Assembly: GCA_015499995.1 (NCBI GenBank)
Contig: JADNRV010000425.1
Coordinates: 1 to 36,580, forward strand
Source of the DNA: Flammula alnicola
Taxonomy: Eukaryota > Basidiomycota > Agaricomycetes > Agaricales > Strophariaceae
Direction of reading: 5' to 3'
Length of the DNA: 36,580 bases
Shown: one piece after another, positions 12,801 to 22,776 of the stretch
Layout: each line of letters begins with the position of its first letter
Numbering within the stretch: the first letter of the stretch is position 1
Made by a program: the position numbers and the translations under genes
Notes under the pieces: generated by a model
What the model saw: the letters and a program-made list of their open reading frames with translations, nothing else
Told to the model about the DNA's origin: nothing
The model's database searches: none

Positions 12801-13561
12801 TCAAATGACCCGGGCTTTGTGTATTTTGACGTCTTCTCGTGGGCTAGGATGGAAGATTGGAGCCAGTCAGTCCGAAGGCAATATAAACAGCTGTGAACAA
12901 ACGTACCGATCCTGTGGATCAACAGCAACAGCACCGAGGCGCTGTACGACCCGCATACCGGAGCTTACACGCCCGAAGATGGTATGTTTGTTATCAAGGT
13001 AGGGTGTAGGACCCAATGTGATAAAAAATTGTGATCCTCGAGCAAGTCGTTCATTAGGCATTAGAATGTAGGGCGCGCATCGCTTACCATTCGTGTTTGG
13101 CCCTGAATTCGCCATAGCAAGTATACCAGCTCCTGTGAACCGTAACTCTGGATGCAACTCATCTTCACTGGCATGAAAACAATTCTAAATCAATCAAACT
13201 TTCCAGGCATAGGAAGGAGTCTTTGTGCATACAATTTCTGTCCGTAGATGCTCGTCCCTCCTCTTCCAGTTCCCGTCGGGTCTCCACCTTGAATCATGAA
13301 ATCCTGTTCGATCACGCGGGTAAGCAGATTACACCTATCAGATCAATGTCCACACAAACGGATACGATACGATGAAATACGACGCCATTGTAGTACCCTC
13401 GCTTTGCGAGCTCTGCGAAGTTCTTGCAGGTCTATAGATATGAAATAATTCCGTCATTCCACTTTAAAGACCAGTCAAAATGCACTTACTCTTGGGGCGT
13501 GATTCCAGTATAGTTCCAGTTGAATATCACCCAAACTTGTTTCCAATACTACTGACTCCAT
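12801..13561 (-). CDS. PPIL1-type cyclophilin (peptidyl-prolyl cis-trans isomerase)
   Basis: Six exons on the minus strand: 13561-13490, 13431-13360, 13303-13233, 13167-13088, 13036-12907 and 12843-12801, joining to 468 nt (155 aa), close to the usual 155-165 aa of PPIL1/Cyp1 proteins. It is one cyclophilin domain with no targeting signal. Active-site residues Arg45 (FHR), Phe50 and Gln53 (FMIQGG), Asn92, Gln101, Phe103 and His116 are present; the position of the cyclosporin-contacting Trp of CypA is Tyr111. Exon 2 was ended at the GTTTGT donor because this restores the family spacing FHRIxxDFMIQGG; two nearby donors (GTATCG, GTATCC) would shorten it. PPIL1 proteins work with spliceosomal partners such as Skip/Prp45. 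It is transcribed divergently from the DTD gene. Confidence 0.9.
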
Positions 13562-13734
13562 CAAAATGAAAGGCCTGCGAGATTTGAATGAGACATATTG
13601 ATAAAAAATGAGAAGATGATGAACGCACTTTTCGCGTTCAGTGACCACTGACAACCCTTTTGTCCAATAAAATCACGACGTGGAGACTATCACGTGAATT
13701 AAGTAAGCATCACGTGGGAAAAATCGGGCAGCCA
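13562..13734. promoter_or_regulatory. Cyclophilin upstream region with paired CACGTG boxes
   Basis: Between the cyclophilin ATG (13561, minus) and the transposon there are two palindromic CACGTG motifs at 13691-13696 and 13711-13716, exactly 20 bp apart, and a CCAAT pentamer at 13664-13668. In fungi CACGTG is bound by bHLH factors (Cbf1/Pho4-like) and CCAAT by the Hap complex. The motifs are seen; their use here is inferred. Confidence 0.35.
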
Positions 13735-14494
13735 TCTTTAAGAGGACCCCTGATAATCCTGGGGAAACTCAGATACGGATCCACCTCAAAACCGCGGCCG
13801 GAGGCCGCGGAACCCGGATACTGTTACTGATAGCGTCCACCTATGGTCAACATTGCTAGCCTCAAACATAGATCCAAAGTCCACCTATAAACCTTGAACG
13901 TCAACCCAACCTGGATACCGTCCACCTATTGTCGACCGTGGCCCATGATGGGCCAGTGGCCTGCCCTGATCGGTCTCAGTGCAACATTGGACCAACACCA
14001 ACCAGAACAATGCTTAACCGTTAGTTGGGCCACCTGGGACCTCTGACGACTTTTTTGATACAGTGCCCAACAATGCCATACTTCTGTAGCTATAATAAAT
14101 TCTTTCTGCGTGGAATTGGGAATTTGTTTGCTTTACATGAATCTCTCCACGATGCATTAGCTGTGTTGCCCTGCCAGTGGAAAGAAGGGAAATGAGGGTA
14201 ATGATGGAGATATATAGTAGCTTTTTATGATACATACCATGGCTAAAGCCTGCAGAGAGCTTTCATGTACGCTTACAGGGCTCAGGAATTTTTTTTAGGA
14301 TTTTTAGAAATTTTGGGAGATTTTTTTGAACTCGGATACATAGTCCACCTAAAACTGGGCGAAATTTTGAGTCGGGTACAAAGTCCACCAAAAAATCCGC
14401 CCCAAACGCAAAAATTGTGTCCACCCATTTTCCGCCCAAAATCGCTGATTTTGTATCCGAGTTCCCTCAGGATTATCAGGGGTCCTTCTTTAAG
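13735..14494. mobile_element. Non-autonomous TIR transposon (MITE, hAT-like by 8-bp TSD)
   Basis: The element proper is 13743-14486 (744 bp). Terminal inverted repeats of 34 bp (13743-13776 and 14453-14486) begin AGGACCCCTGATAATCCTG and differ at three positions. The 8-bp direct repeat TCTTTAAG flanks it on both sides (13735-13742 and 14487-14494), so this is a bona fide insertion. There is no transposase frame, so it must have been moved in trans. An 8-bp target duplication points to the hAT superfamily, although P and Merlin-like elements can also give 8 bp. Inside are repeated GTCCACC motifs near both ends and a GC-rich hairpin at 13792-13810. It lies in the shared upstream region of the cyclophilin and DTD genes, 173 bp from one start codon and about 120 bp from the other. 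Confidence 0.88.
13792..13810. repeat. Perfect GC hairpin inside the MITE
   Basis: The two arms CCGCGGCC and GGCCGCGG are separated by GGA, giving an 8-bp all-GC stem with a 3-nt loop. It lies about 15 bp inside the left terminal repeat; no counterpart is seen at the right end. Confidence 0.8.
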
Positions 14495-14617
14495 TTTTCT
14501 TCTTCTTGAACTTCATCCACGATAACAGTTGGCCAAGTGTTTTTTTCTCTAGTCTCGTGTTTGTTGGCTCTGGATTTGACACCAACGCAAAGCTATCTTT
14601 GCGACCTTCTTACTGAT

Positions 14618-15685
14618 ATGCGAGCGATTGTTCAACGTGTCTCGTCTGCTTCTGTTACAGGTAGGACAAGTTCAAATGCCTGCGACCGAATTCTCATGCT
14701 TTTTCTTAGTCGATAACGAGGTTGTTTCCCGGATTTCGAAAGGTCTTATGGTTCTGGTCGGCATAGGATCAGGTCAGAGACACTTATGAACTTAGCAAAA
14801 TTTGTGTTCATCTTAACTCCCAACTCTCCAGAATAGATGATACTGATACCGATGTGGCCACACTGTCTAAAAAGATGTTCGTGTCAACTCAATTAACGTT
14901 GACTTTCTTTCACGCCTGTTGTTCCGAGTATCTTCCTCTCCCTCAGTGACAAAAATACTTGCTCTCTTTTTGTTCGAAATTTCACGCCCGAGTTTGACGA
15001 TCACTGACATTATTCACTCTTCCTAGTCTTTCGCTCCGAGTCTTCTCCGATCCAGCCAATGAAGAACAGATGTGGAAAGCCAGTGTGAAAGACGTCGATG
15101 GTGACATTCTTTGCGTGTCACAATTTACATTGTTGGCCAACACCACCAAGGGAAACAAACCTGATTTCCATCGGGCAATGGTAAGTTGCGCTCCCTCGGC
15201 GCCTTTGGTCTACATGTATGTCTCAAAATGAGTGTCAAGGCCACAGAGCCATCGCGGAACCTGTACAACACATTTCTGGAAGCCCTTAAAGTGGCTTACA
15301 AACCCGACAAGATACGGGGTATGTTCCCTTCTTCGACGTGTTACAATATATATCATCTCACGGAGTCCCATATAGACGGTAAATTCGGTGCTATGATGTG
15401 TGTGAGCTTAACAAATGAGGTGTCGTTAGCCATGCTTAAAGCTGCGCATTTTTCTCATTTCATTGTTGTACCATAGGGTCCTGTTACATTTACTTTGGAC
15501 TCACGCAAGTTTGAATATGTTGCCTCTCCGGAAGATGGCACGACTTCGGGGAAGAATGGAAAGAAAGCACCCCCTAAATCCAAGAGAGAAGCACAACCAA
15601 GTGATGGAATGTGAGGGAATTTATTAGTTTTTCGTGAAATCTACTGACAAACTGTTATTTTTCCAGTGCGGTGAAGGAGGCTTGA
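14618..15685 (+). CDS. DTD1: D-aminoacyl-tRNA deacylase (DTD)
   Basis: Eight exons: 14618-14660, 14710-14772, 14837-14876, 15027-15180, 15240-15318, 15376-15419, 15477-15610 and 15667-15685, joining to 576 nt (191 aa). All phases fit. The start [13 protein letters not shown] is the family N-terminus. Both DTD signature motifs are present: SQFTL and, near residue 140, NEGPVT with the Gly-cisPro pair that forms the chiral pocket. The enzyme hydrolyses D-amino acids (and glycine mischarged on tRNA-Ala) from tRNA, acting in the cytosol as a homodimer. Beyond the core of about 150 residues there is a Lys/Pro-rich tail. The last intron (15611-15666) has a GTGAGG donor, a CTACTGAC branch site and a TTCCAG acceptor; if retained, the frame ends at once (TGA 15612-15614) and the tail is shorter by a few residues. 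Divergent from the cyclophilin gene. Confidence 0.92.
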
Positions 15686-16045
15686 TCGATCGAATCCCGA
15701 GAGGTACCTCTGGTGCAGCACAGTCTCGCCAATTACGCGCATTCTATCTTCACTATCTTGCTACTCATGGATGATTGTTCAACAAACTTACCCACACCTT
15801 CTATTATTTGAGCAACATCGTATCCATTTCTGCGACGTCGAAGTCAGATAACGGCACCATGACCTTGGCATCAGTCGCGAAACACTCCAGCGCTCTTTCT
15901 AATAGGCACGATGAACCTTTCGTACTATTTTTACCCCCCTCCGATCCTCGCTCCCTCGTCCGGCTTTTTGTCAGAGCCAACCCAGAACCAACCTGGCTTT
16001 TGGCTATCATCCCGAGCTTCAATTTTATCCCTTCTACAAGGAGAT

Positions 16046-16093
16046 GACGGTCATAAGTAGGGACGGTCATAAGTAGGGACGGTCATAAGTAGG
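16046..16093. repeat. Three perfect tandem copies of a 16-bp unit
   Basis: The unit GACGGTCATAAGTAGG occurs three times head to tail (16046-16061, 16062-16077, 16078-16093) with no mismatch. Perfect identity suggests recent expansion by slippage or unequal exchange; copy number probably varies between strains. Confidence 0.95.
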
Positions 16094-16457
16094 TTGGACC
16101 TTCTTTCGGATGAAACTGTCTGCTTTGGGGACCTAAACACTAGAACGGAGAACGAACTTCAAGGAAGAGAAGTGTCCCTTGAACCTCATGGATCAGACGT
16201 ACGAGACATCAGGCTTGCGTCAAGCTCTATCCTATTACTTTCTTTGTTTCTCATCCATTCCCCTCGACGTCGGTGGCAATATAGGCCGTCAATCTCACAA
16301 CGCGCTACCGAAAGGTCGAGGTTCCACGGTTGGTCAGAGTCATCCCACTCGTGAGATTGAACGATACAAACAGAGCATCAATGAGGGCAAATTGATAATT
16401 TGGCATGTGCACGAGGTGTTTGCAGTACCACAGGACGATCTGAATCTATTATTCTAA
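16094..16457 (+). pseudogene. Relic resembling a retroelement endonuclease (EEP) domain
   Basis: One frame (16094-16354) contains VCFGDLNTRTENEL, which resembles the 'GDFNARTG' motif of endonuclease/exonuclease/phosphatase domains in non-LTR-type retroelements. A second frame (16179-16457) continues with DQTYETSGLR, which resembles the following 'D..vd.RGr.Ll.lc' segment. Because the similarity changes frame, the piece looks broken by indels. No reverse transcriptase is seen downstream. It is recognised only by motif memory, so it could be a coincidence. Confidence 0.3.
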
Positions 16458-18819
16458 AGACTAGAAGAATTGTTCGAGGGGTGGCTTGTATTTTTACCCC
16501 ACTCCTAGTCGTCGATAATGTCAACTGACAACGGATCCAGTACAGTAATCGATGACTCGAGAAGAAAATGTCGGATTCGAGAAGTCCGGCATGAACCACA
16601 TCCCATCGGAGGATTTGATGCAAACAAATTATTCGAAGCATAACATTTCTTTCACGGTGGGTGTTTCATAGTGGATGGGTCCAAGCTTACATATGAGCTT
16701 CGAGGATTCATTTCAACTAATTGAGGCCTAAATTTTGACGTTTGACGTTCATTATGCTTGTCCATCACATCGACAACCTATGTCGCCTAGACTCAATGCG
16801 ATTACCCTCTCTCCGCTCGTGAGTCAAATTCCACACACACTCTAAATTTAGATGGTGCCTGCTCACCAACCGGATCTTCGCGTTCGAAGGTATGCAGGTC
16901 GGGCGCGAGCGCAACCCCTATCTTGGATACAGCCTGCGATGTCAATCAAGCTTATCGCCGCGCAGCGGGATAGCGAACCAATTGAAAATGCGTTAAATGC
17001 AATCCCCTTCTACGCTGCAACTCTACATGTTGAAGATGGCATTGATTGAATTGCAGTACCGCTTGTTTATGAGTATCGAGAAGTAATTATATCCATGCCC
17101 ATGTCTACTGAAATAGGAACGGCCCGCCAACTCAGGATGATTTGTCCGGAGTGTGGATGCATCGTCTTGCACTGTAGAGAAGGATTTGAAGAGGATACAG
17201 AATACATCAATGCGGCTCTCCGAGCTACCCAGAGCTACGCTCTTTGCTGTGGCTTTCAACAGCCACCAGATTATAAACCAATTTTTGGGATCCACTGTAG
17301 TTTCACGATAGACTGCTTTTGACTGTCATAATCACCGCGGCTTCAAGTGTGCAAACGAAGCACTGGCATGACATTATACTCTACCTGGGTTCTGCGAAAA
17401 CAGAAAAAGAAGTTTTCTATGCACCAATTGAATGTGTGGGTCTTGGGAGGCTAAAAATGTGGATTAGATAATTCCTAAACCGTTAAGGTCGGCCGCACTT
17501 CTCACCAATGAATATCACGAAATTTAATAGAAGAATATGGTGCATTAATGTATTCACTGGAGAAAAATGGACGAAACCTTTCTGTTCCGGCCACCATCGA
17601 CTTTGGACGGTCAAGGACTGAATTCACCTGGAATTCACCTTCGTGTGACTCTTCATATCTCTTCAGAAAAATTTCTTCTCCCACCCACCCTCGCCTAGCT
17701 AGGCAGTGTGCAGAGGAGGGCTCTGGTGTTAGCCACCTGCACCCCCATCATCCTTTCTCCCCGGAATTCACACGAACAATATACTGCGTGTCGGATCTTC
17801 ACTCCCACACTGACTACGACTGTCTGGATTGATATCTACCAACCGTTGCAAGTGGAACGAATGAAGGCACAAAATACATATCTCAGAAACCGGGATCTGC
17901 AGTGAAGTGTCTGGCTTGTTCGAAATATTGACTACTTACTCATGTGAGAATTATTATTCGCAACGCGTGCTTTTCAAAATCCCGCATGGCGCGAGTCTAT
18001 TGAGATTATGATAACAAAATTAAACAAGGGAAAGAGCGCCTTTTACCTTCTCCACGGAAACGCCCACGTACACGTTATGTACAAAGCATAAGATCGCTTA
18101 AGGAGTTATAGACAGGAAATACCCTCCCGTCGTATCTTAATTCAATTTTTTGTGATACTTGTGATGGTTGCCAATTTCCTGGTGCTGGCAGGGATGATGG
18201 ATTGTGGCGCATGCCCGGGCCGGCCAGTCGTTTTTATATAGGGACGCGAACGACGACGGCATTCTCGTTCATTTATCAGTTTCTGGACTAAAATTATCCT
18301 CAACTTCACGCTGCGACGCAAAAAATCTCTACTATATTGAATGAAGTTTGGAAGCTTTTCAACCTCGAAGAGCTCCCTGCAAGTGTGCAAAGTGTGCAAC
18401 CGGTCCAGTAGACGACAAGGCGTGTATATTGCAATCCCATAAAACCTGGCAGAGAAAAGCCAGCAGGCTCGGTCCAGATCTGTATTGAAGTTATAAAAAT
18501 TTCTCGGCTTGTTCCTGCCGTGTCAATGGCATAGACGTCCCACACGACCACTGTCATATGACGTAAGATGCGCGCGGCGCGCCGCACAATCAACAAACCA
18601 AATAAGCGCCCATAACTGAATTAACAACTCAGCCAAATCAACTGTCCATGCATACATACATAAATACATACTCCATTCATAAAATCTGTGATAGGTGATG
18701 ATTAACGAGGTAAACGAGCACATTAAAAATACAGAAATATTTTTTCAATTTGAATATATCATATGTAGGACAAGACGAAAGTAGTAGTAGTAGTCGTACA
18801 CCCAAACCAAAACGAGAAT

Positions 18820-21621
18820 CTAACGAACCGCATGCACAGATGGGGGTTTCGTAGCCCCATACGATAGAACGTTGACGTGCCTCTTACGTGCTGCTCTGTC
18901 ACTTTCTCTATCGTTGCTTGAATCATCTATATCAACTAATGTACCCTCTTGAACCCGCATTGTCAGTGATTCCTGTGGCTCGCTTGCTGATCCGACTTCT
19001 TCCAGATCAGCGAGACTTTCCCTACGATAATCCTTTTCCTTGGGAAGTCTGATGAGACTGAGGAAGAAGAAAGAAATCGTGACCGTCGCGACCGAGACGA
19101 AGAAGATCGTACGAGGGTATGTGGCCACTGTCTTCATGTATACAAGGCCGTATATGGATGGCCCGATGATCTGGGAGCTATAAGATGAAATTAGAATTGA
19201 CAAAACTGAAGAATGAAAGGGTAAAGACGTACGCTAATGCCTGAACCACGCTAAGCGCCCCAAAGAGCCGCCCAGTTTCCGTTCCACCACGCCGGGCGTA
19301 TAAAGCCAGCGTGACGCTTTGTACGGCAGGACTAAAGCCAGCACCAAGCGAGCCCATGATACCAAACATCGTGAACGCCATTGGCGTCGGTGAAAGACCC
19401 ATGCATGTATACGCGATGATCTCTATGAAGATTGAAGCTCGTGCGAGGTTGAGATCAAAAGAGGGTGAGTGAATCTCTTTCTTGATCGTCTTTTGCACTT
19501 GTGTTGTGGAGCTGGAAGGATTCTGAGAGGCGTTGTCAGTACCATCAAGGAGAGGCGTCGTCTCTCTCGGGGCAACGGGTATCTCGAGTATAATCGGCTT
19601 CGGTTTAAAGAGTTTGATCGCAACTACAATCAGGATTAAACAACAGCGAAATAAAAGAGCTTCTACGACGTACTAGGCAGGATGACAGTCAAGAAAATTG
19701 CCCTAGTGGCACCGACCAGACTCAGCCAATAGCCCAACTACGAGACGGTGAGAAGACAGTGAAATTCTTCCAAAAGAGTACGCACAGTTTCCGAGCTCCA
19801 GCCAAAGTTTGAGGCAGCGTATTGGAATTTATACGAGTAGGAAGCCTGTGCATTATGTTAAGGAGCATACATTTGACAAAAGGATAATTTGACTCACCAT
19901 AATGGAAATCGTGAAGGCATATGCCAAAACCAAAAGAGTCAGATTCCAGTCTCTCTTCGGCCCTTTGAGAGGGTTCCCAATGGCATTTTCCTCCTCCGCT
20001 GGACTGAAGACAGTCAAAGGGCTCAAGAAAGCGAAAAGACGCCTGGCCTTGACAAGGATACCGATAGCTGGATTTCGTTCACGCTCATTTGCTATTTCGA
20101 GAACTTCCAAGGCATATTTGGCCTTAGCGTGAGACATCCTTTTCTGGGACAAAGATTCTGGAAGGATTGTCCATATGAAGATACTGTAAAGGACATGTAA
20201 GCCTGTTGCGACATAGAAAACCGACAGCGTTTGTCCAGTGACGTGAATGAGCAAGCTTCCCAATGTGGGACCAAGGGCAATGCCAATGAAAAGCAGGCCC
20301 AAGCTCAATGAAAATACCCGAGATCTTGCATATTATGAGTACTTGCGACTGTGGTAGTCATATGAGCCTTGAAGCGTACCTGGCACTCTCATTCGTAGTG
20401 TCTGCCATGTAACCGTGGATCGCCGCGATCCCAGTCGTCATCCCTAATTTAAATCGTTAGATACATCGAAGGGTGAAAATAATTCTAGTACGACCCACCG
20501 CCGAGGAAGCCTTCTACGATGGGACCAACCACAAGGAACCAATATCCACCGGGAATATGTTTGGAGAAAGAGGCGACCATAATGAAATTGAAATCCGTGA
20601 GGAGCAGTCCAAGAATAGATATACCCATGACACGCGTTCGGCCATGCCGGTCAGAAAACTAAGTCATGAAATGAGTGCCGAATCTCTGTCAAATCAAGTT
20701 TGAATAACTTACAGCACCCCACCACCCAGTGGTAATGCAACTAAGTATTCCCATGCAAGCCGCGATGACTGTGAAATTCGTCAGTAACTAAAAATTAGAG
20801 GTTCCAGAACAGGCACAAAGTATTCTTAGGACATTGGCGAGGTGCATAAAATTGCGGCTAAAGCGTGGCGCAAAGAAAGATGACGTCCACGCTGCAATGG
20901 CGATAGCAATAATATGAATCGGCACCCACCCGCTGTCAACTTGGCCACAGCAGCCTGTACCACAGGGTCTGAGGCGCATTGGTTCCGATGTGTTGGGGGT
21001 ACCGAACCGTTGTTCTGTACTAGACCAAGGAAGGAAGCTTTGGGAAGATAAACTGGGACCAGATGGGGCGAATAGGGATTTGGGAGAATAGACAGTCCGC
21101 GTAAACCGAGCTCTGAATTTTCGCGGGAGATATCCTGAAGGCCCAATTCGATGCCAGGGAAAGTCTGCCTAAAAATGTCAGGTTTGTGTACACTGCACGC
21201 GAGCATGGTGTAAATTTCAATGCGAGGAGCGATTGTAAGGGATGCTGCGATCGATGTGAACGGCACCGCTGTAATCAGCCTAAAATGGCGTTCAACGAAT
21301 TATACGACGGAGAAAAATCAGCACGACTTGCCACCACGGCGAAGGCCTCTTCCACCAGGGGGCCTTGGGTTTCTTATCGAGGTCGTTGTCGTCTGAGGTG
21401 CCCTCACTTGGCTCTTCCAATCCAATTAACGTTTCCTCCGTTCCATGGCGGTGAGGATGCACGAACTCGTTGAGAAGCTCAGCGGCTTCCTCGCCTACTG
21501 GTCCGTCGGGGAGGATAAGGCTCTCTGCCTGGGGAACGTATAGGACTTGGCTTGAAGTGATGTTTCTGGATGCCGTAGGGCGCGAAGAATCGCGCACACG
21601 TGAATGCTCTGAAGGAGGCAT
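18820..21621 (-). CDS. Major facilitator superfamily transporter
   Basis: Ten exons: 21621-21332, 21279-20930, 20768-20713, 20658-20499, 20443-20380, 20324-19898, 19845-19786, 19737-19674, 19623-19233 and 19177-18820. They join to 2220 nt (739 aa) with every phase consistent. A cytosolic N-terminal region of about 95 residues precedes the first membrane span. The MFS motif A between TM2 and TM3 is clear (FSDRHGRTRVM). The segment RVFSLSLGLLFIGIALGP resembles the TM5 motif C of proton-driven antiporters. A hydrophilic central loop (exon 9 start) separates the two halves, and the C-terminal tail is charged. Intron 1 is GC-AG (donor TG|GCAAGT at 21331). It resembles a fungal group of TCR/Tet-like MFS proteins; the substrate cannot be told. 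It shares a 275-bp divergent promoter with the GMF gene. Confidence 0.87.
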
Positions 21622-21896
21622 GTCTACTAGTTGGTGCCCCGACCTCGCAGAAAGTTCCGCTGGGGAGGATGGTAGTTCAAGAAGAAATATGAAAGGGTTT
21701 CACCACTAAACAGAGTCCATGATGTTGCCGCAGCCTCGTAAGGGGACCCGTATTGCCGTGTGAGGGCAGCATTACTCATAGTTTCTACGTGGTCCAGATC
21801 AGGCCCTTGCAGCGTGGTGAATCTGATTCAGATAACAGCCTAAATAAGCGATCCTTTCACAGCTTTATCTTATCATTCTTTAAATTATAAACCACC
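21622..21896. promoter_or_regulatory. Divergent promoter between MFS and GMF genes
   Basis: The two start codons are 275 bp apart and point away from each other, so both promoters must lie here. The side next to GMF is AT- and pyrimidine-rich (about 21852-21890), as is common around fungal transcription starts. No named motif is convincing. Confidence 0.45.
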
Positions 21897-22483
21897 ATGG
21901 TCAGTGCGACAGTCGTCGTCAATCTCTCGTTTCTCATAATGCAAGCAGAGCTCTCAAACTGTACTAGTCGACATCCCGCAGGCGGTCAAAGATTCTCTCA
22001 GGAAATTTCGTTTCGCTCGACGAAATGCAGGGAGTGCTGCTATCGTCATCAAGATCAACAAGGCAAAGCTGATCATGGAAGAGGAGGAGCAATTCGACAA
22101 TATTAGCATCGAGGATCTAGCGGAAGGTAAGCCAGCATGTAAAGTCTTTGATATAGGAGCTTATATCTTGTTTACAGAACTTCCTGAGAATTCGCCGCGA
22201 TACGTGGTTTTGTCATATGAACTCAAGCACAAGGACGGCAGGACATCCTTCCCACTGGTGCTCATCAACTGGTCGCCCTCAACAAGCGAGACAGGGATGA
22301 TGACCTTGCACGCGAGTGCTTTGCTTAACTTCCAAAATACAGTGAGCGACCACCATCGGCGTCCAAAACCCAAGTTGACCTTTAATCGATCTGATTTAGG
22401 CTGATGTGAGCAAAGTCATTGAGGTACGCGATGGCCCAGAAGGGCTCACCAAGGAAGAGATTGACGCAAAGCTGCTGGGATAA
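21897..22483 (+). CDS. gmf1: Glia maturation factor (ADF/cofilin-like Arp2/3 debrancher)
   Basis: Exons 2-4 are firm: 21968-22126, 22178-22341 and 22400-22483. The family sequence is unmistakable: LRKFRFARR near the start, LPENSPRYVVLSYELKH in the middle, SFPLVLINWSP, and a C-terminal DGPEGLTKEEIDAKL. GMF is a single ADF-homology domain that binds Arp2/3 and removes actin branches in the cytosol. The first exon is less certain. The ATG at 21897 (context ACCACCATGG) must join in phase 1 to 21968; the only GT that fits is at 21904, leaving a 7-nt exon (ATGGTCA) and a product of 137 aa, normal for the family. Reading on to the later GTC repeats gives the wrong phase. The 3' end faces the Mrp51-like gene. 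Confidence 0.88.
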
Positions 22484-22776
22484 TTTGCTGACGAAGTCGC
22501 ATATACCACCTTCAAGGATTTGTACATCTATTTACTGATGTCACGATGTTATAATCATGTTGTTCGCAATTCCTGGACCCATGCTAGAGCAACTGATGCA
22601 TTCACTGTCAAGCACTGCGGAATATCTGCGAGCGCAAAAGAAGTCATCCGCCTGTCTATCCGATTCCTGACCTACGAAACCTGTTACGCAATTAAAGGAT
22701 TTTAAATAATTGAATCATAACCAACCCGCAAATACGATACTTATGAGATGCTCAGCACCAGCAGAAATTGTCTTGC

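Larger units (their letters stand above)
15686..18819. other. 3.1-kb intergenic stretch with repeats and relics
   Basis: No intact gene recognised. It holds a triple 16-bp tandem repeat (16046-16093) and an endonuclease-like relic (about 16094-16457). Open frames near 16852-17322 and 17548-17905 have no recognisable product. A (GTA)n run of about four units lies near 18780-18795, just past the end of the transporter gene. Confidence 0.5.

Noticed and set aside
13305..13319. In-frame peptide RVIEQ just upstream of DFMIQGG in the cyclophilin gene
   Set aside because: It mimics coding sequence, but including it needs a non-consensus splice; the CAG acceptor at 13304 with the GTTTGT donor gives the exact family length.
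17620..17642. Doubled GAATTCACCT motif
   Set aside because: Two short copies only, without any context suggesting function.
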